A DNA stretch of 41,240 nt from Anaerolineae bacterium (GTDB taxonomy: Bacteria > Chloroflexota > Anaerolineae > Epilineales > JAHCIE01): positions 1 to 41,240 of the forward strand of contig JAHCIP010000011.1 in NCBI GenBank assembly GCA_026129165.1, given 5' to 3'. The stretch's first letter is position 1; each line of letters opens with the position of its first letter. Both the position numbers and the translations under genes were made by a program. The notes below the pieces were generated by a model. That model worked only from the letters and a program-made list of their open reading frames with translations, made no database searches and was not told where the DNA came from. Shown piece by piece: positions 39,468 through 41,240 of this stretch.

Positions 39468-40906
39468 CGCGCCTCCTCAGGCCGCCACTGGACGAGCCAG
39501 GTGTCAGGCTGGCTGGCGCCCCAAGTCGTATTGCGCACCGTGAGGATGGCTTGCGCGTGAGCGACGTCCCAGCGGGCCGCGTAGTCGCCCGTCACCTTGA
39601 GGGGGATGTCACCCAGGTCGTGGCCCTGGCCGTCCGACTCGACGGCGCGGAGGGTCAGCGGCGCGTTGCTCTTGGCTTGCGCGAAGGCGAGGACTTGCCC
39701 ATCTTCACGCCAGGCGGGGAACTGACCCGTGCTGTCGCCGAGCCTTTGACCGACAGGGCGTGTGAGAGGGGCGAGGAAGAGCGTGGGCGTCGGTTTGCCA
39801 CCGAAGAGCCAGCCACTCGGACCGGGGCGCTCTTGCACAGGCGCGGCGTACAGCAAACGACTACCATCGGGCGACCAGGCAGCGGGGGTCAGGGGCAGGA
39901 AGGCCTCGGTATCCCAGGTCAGGTCGGCCAGGTAGCGGAAGTCAGCCGTCTTGACGTTGAGGAGGACCAGGGAAACCGTCTGCTCGACGCGTGTGAGCAA
40001 GGCCACCCACTCGCCGCCCGGCTGCCACTGGTAACTACCGAGTAGAACCTCACTCGGCAGGGTGACGAGGTCCTTCGCCTCGCCTGTCGTCGGGTTAAGC
40101 CAGGCCAGGCGAGTGCGAACGCCCTTGCCCGCCACGGGCCGCCGCCCAACCAGGAGCAGGCCTTGTCCGTCGGGCGCCCAGGCCAGGTCAACCAGGCTCT
40201 CACCGTCCGCTGACGCGGGCAGGGAGTAGAGGCGTGCGCCACGTGGTTCGCCGCGGCGCGCGAGCCACACCTCGTCCAACACGTCGCGCTGTGCTGCTTT
40301 GCTGTTAGCCTGAGCGAGATAGGCGACGGATTCACCGTCCCTGGAGAGGGCGAGCGGGCCATGCACATCCTGCGGTCCCACGCGCTGAGTTTCACCCTGG
40401 GCGTCCACCACCCACACTTGATGCTCGTCGCCCGCCGGGATGAACAGGGTCAGCGCGACGCGGCCATCGTGGAGGAAGGCGACGTGGGTGATGAGGGCGC
40501 CGGGGAAGGTGGGACGCAGGCGTTGGACGTGGGGTGTCTGGAGCCAGAGGTCGGCGTGCAGCGTGGTGGTCTGGGCAGCCGTCGCCTGAATGGAGTAGGA
40601 CACCGGCGCGTAGCCCTCTCGCCGTAGAGTGACCCGATGGGGGGCGGGGGACACGGGGAGGACCGTCGGCGTCTCACCGCGCCCGCGGCCGTCGACTTCG
40701 ACCCTCGCCGAGCTCGGGGCGCTGGTAATGACGAGCGTCGCGGTCCCGGCGGCGTCCGTCTGGCTGTGCTGGCGCGCCACGAGAAGGACACCGATACTGA
40801 GGGTGGTGACACCCACCAGAAGGGTCCACACCCGCCAGGAGCGGAGGACACGCCGCAGGTCAGCGCGGGTCGGCGGCTCAAACTCGATACGGAACGGGAA
40901 CGACAT
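39464..40906 (-). CDS. PEGA-domain plus beta-propeller membrane protein, first gene of the conjugation operon
   Basis: 480 residues from the ATG at 40906 (AGGAG seven bases upstream); a TTG two codons earlier is too close to that site. One membrane helix lies at about residues 27-44. A PEGA domain (TSAPSSARVEVDGRGRGETP near residue 62) follows. Residues 130-480 then show repeated blade motifs (LAWAPDGQGLLLVGRR, AAWSPDGSRLLYAA), a TolB-like propeller outside the membrane. It may bind wall polymers or recipient surface. It opens the operon. Confidence 0.8.
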   Translation of the reverse strand: MSFPFRIEFEPPTRADLRRVLRSWRVWTLLVGVTTLSIGVLLVARQHSQTDAAGTATLVITSAPSSARVEVDGRGRGETPTVLPVSPAPHRVTLRREGYAPVSYSIQATAAQTTTLHADLWLQTPHVQRLRPTFPGALITHVAFLHDGRVALTLFIPAGDEHQVWVVDAQGETQRVGPQDVHGPLALSRDGESVAYLAQANSKAAQRDVLDEVWLARRGEPRGARLYSLPASADGESLVDLAWAPDGQGLLLVGRRPVAGKGVRTRLAWLNPTTGEAKDLVTLPSEVLLGSYQWQPGGEWVALLTRVEQTVSLVLLNVKTADFRYLADLTWDTEAFLPLTPAAWSPDGSRLLYAAPVQERPGPSGWLFGGKPTPTLFLAPLTRPVGQRLGDSTGQFPAWREDGQVLAFAQAKSNAPLTLRAVESDGQGHDLGDIPLKVTGDYAARWDVAHAQAILTVRNTTWGASQPDTWLVQWRPEEAR

Positions 40907-40918
40907 GGACAAACTCCT

Positions 40919-40948
40919 AGACTAGCATTCGACTGTGAATGCCAGTCT
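40919..40948. promoter_or_regulatory. Inverted repeat upstream of the conjugation operon
   Basis: AGACTAGCATTC at 40919-40930 and GAATGCCAGTCT at 40937-40948 pair over 12 bases with one mismatch around a six-base loop. It lies 12 bp before the first operon gene on its 5' side, so it can be an operator or a hairpin in the leader that affects translation. Confidence 0.5.
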
Positions 40949-40959
40949 AGGGGGTGACC

Positions 40960-41016
40960 GTCCCCCGGGCGTGAGTTGAGCGTCCCCTGGGCGTGAGTTT
41001 ACTGTCCCCTGAGCGT
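40960..41016. repeat. Three iterons, 22-bp spacing, upstream of the conjugation operon
   Basis: The units start at 40960, 40982 and 41004, each with GTCCCC, C or T, then GGGCGTGAGTT. Units one and two match at 17 of the first 18 positions; the third keeps the first 13 with one change. Exact two-turn spacing is typical of protein-bound iterons in oriT regions or operators of conjugation operons. Confidence 0.75.
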
Positions 41017-41044
41017 CCTAGATAAGTTCTCTCTTATATGAGAG

Positions 41045-41065
41045 CCATTCGTGGAAGCCGAATGG
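41045..41065. promoter_or_regulatory. Inverted repeat CCATTCG...CGAATGG
   Basis: Seven-base exact arms at 41045-41051 and 41059-41065 with a seven-base loop. Next to it, CTCTC (41029-41033) and GAGAG (41040-41044) form another short symmetry. Together with the iterons they resemble a nick or control region; this is inference. Confidence 0.35.
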
Positions 41066-41094
41066 ATAATTGCGGCGTGGGTGCCCCAAGCTCT

Positions 41095-41123
41095 TTGACA
41101 AATGCCAGGGGGTCTGATAATAT
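41095..41123 (+). promoter_or_regulatory. Strong sigma-70-like promoter pointing right
   Basis: TTGACA at 41095-41100, a 17-base spacer, then TAATAT at 41118-41123. The -35 is perfect and the spacing ideal. It points out of the window, away from the conjugation operon, so it should serve a gene or RNA to the right that is not visible. Confidence 0.75.
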
Positions 41124-41131
41124 CCTGGCCT

Positions 41132-41145
41132 ACCGATACATCGGT
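41132..41145. promoter_or_regulatory. Palindromic operator at the start site of the rightward promoter
   Basis: ACCGAT, AC, ATCGGT is a perfect palindrome placed 9-22 bases after the -10 box, over the expected transcription start. This is the usual position for a repressor. The repressor itself is not in the window. Confidence 0.6.
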
Positions 41146-41240
41146 CAATTGCTGGTAGAAGGACCGTAACTCCCTCCCTGTGTCTTCGTTGTGTTATATG
41201 AGTTACTTTTAGCCCGCGCACGCTTAGCATACCTAGAACA

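Larger units (their letters stand above)
26022..41240. mobile_element. Integrative and conjugative element, left part, inserted in rarA
   Basis: The region begins where rarA breaks and continues past the window edge. It carries a large serine recombinase, a Replic_Relax-type protein, a T4SS set (VirB4, a DNA-pumping ATPase, VirB2-, VirB6- and PrgI-like proteins, an NlpC/P60 hydrolase), a primase and small genes, all on the minus strand. No transposase is seen, and no cargo gene is visible yet. The recombinase part is visibly richer in A+T than the host genes. Confidence 0.85.
40907..41240. other. Control region at the right edge, no gene visible
   Basis: 334 bp without a credible coding frame. 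It holds, from left, an inverted repeat, three iterons, two small symmetries, the rightward promoter and its operator, each listed separately. After 41146 I see no gene start or further structure to the window edge. Confidence 0.6.

Noticed and set aside
1..41240. tRNA or rRNA genes, including a tRNA target for the element
   Set aside because: I saw no cloverleaf or rRNA signature; the element uses a protein gene as its target.

Overview
The window looks like a chromosome segment of a high-GC Chloroflexota-like bacterium (inference). Supporting signs are a 1118-residue LAL/MalT-type ATPase regulator with a C-terminal SARP/BTAD output module, an incomplete set of lipid-activation genes, and many short 7-bp-period repeats between genes. 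It splits into a host part (1 to about 26020) and the left portion of an integrated conjugative element (about 26020 to the right edge).

Host part, left to right. A partial four-carbon acid sugar kinase (DUF1537) runs off the left edge, followed by endonuclease III (nth), a small acidic protein and a frameshifted relic of a MaoC-type dehydratase. A complete branched-chain amino acid type ABC importer follows on the minus strand (livK, livG, livF, livH, livM, in transcription order). It is interrupted by a plus-strand DUF433 gene, and its LivH carries a large extra membrane segment. Next come an alpha/beta hydrolase with a small partner gene and the giant regulator. A minus-strand acyl-CoA block holds a MaoC hydratase, a GNAT protein, an acyl-CoA ligase, a hydrolase and a KAS III-like condensing enzyme. 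A membrane-anchored rhodanese has an in-frame TGA exactly where its family carries a cysteine, with a bacterial-SECIS-like hairpin just downstream; it is a candidate selenoprotein. An M24 pita-bread protein, an MFS transporter, a glucarate dehydratase-like enolase-superfamily enzyme, glucose-6-phosphate dehydrogenase (zwf), an AI-2E family permease, a membrane protein and a 61-residue ORF follow.

Mobile part. The rarA (mgsA) gene starts at 25558 and stops after 157 codons, immediately after its sensor-1 region. At that point a large serine recombinase gene ends on the opposite strand, and its last codons and stop lie in rarA-derived sequence. Behind it is a compact minus-strand conjugation operon with 1 to 26 bp overlaps. 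In transcription order it encodes a PEGA/beta-propeller protein, a VirB6/TrbL-like membrane protein, an NlpC/P60 hydrolase, a VirB2-like subunit, a PrgI-like protein, a split VirB4 (N-terminal part and ATPase part), a CHC2/TOPRIM primase, a small protein, a DNA-pumping ATPase, a Replic_Relax-type protein and a small protein. An intrinsic terminator closes the operon. Upstream of its first gene lie 22-bp iterons, inverted repeats, and a near-consensus promoter with a palindromic operator firing to the right. The right end of the element and the rest of rarA are outside the window.

The most interesting items are the candidate rhodanese selenoprotein, the rarA-targeting conjugative element with its unusual SANT/Myb-tailed integrase, and the heptad-repeat family, one copy of which sits in frame inside the regulator gene.
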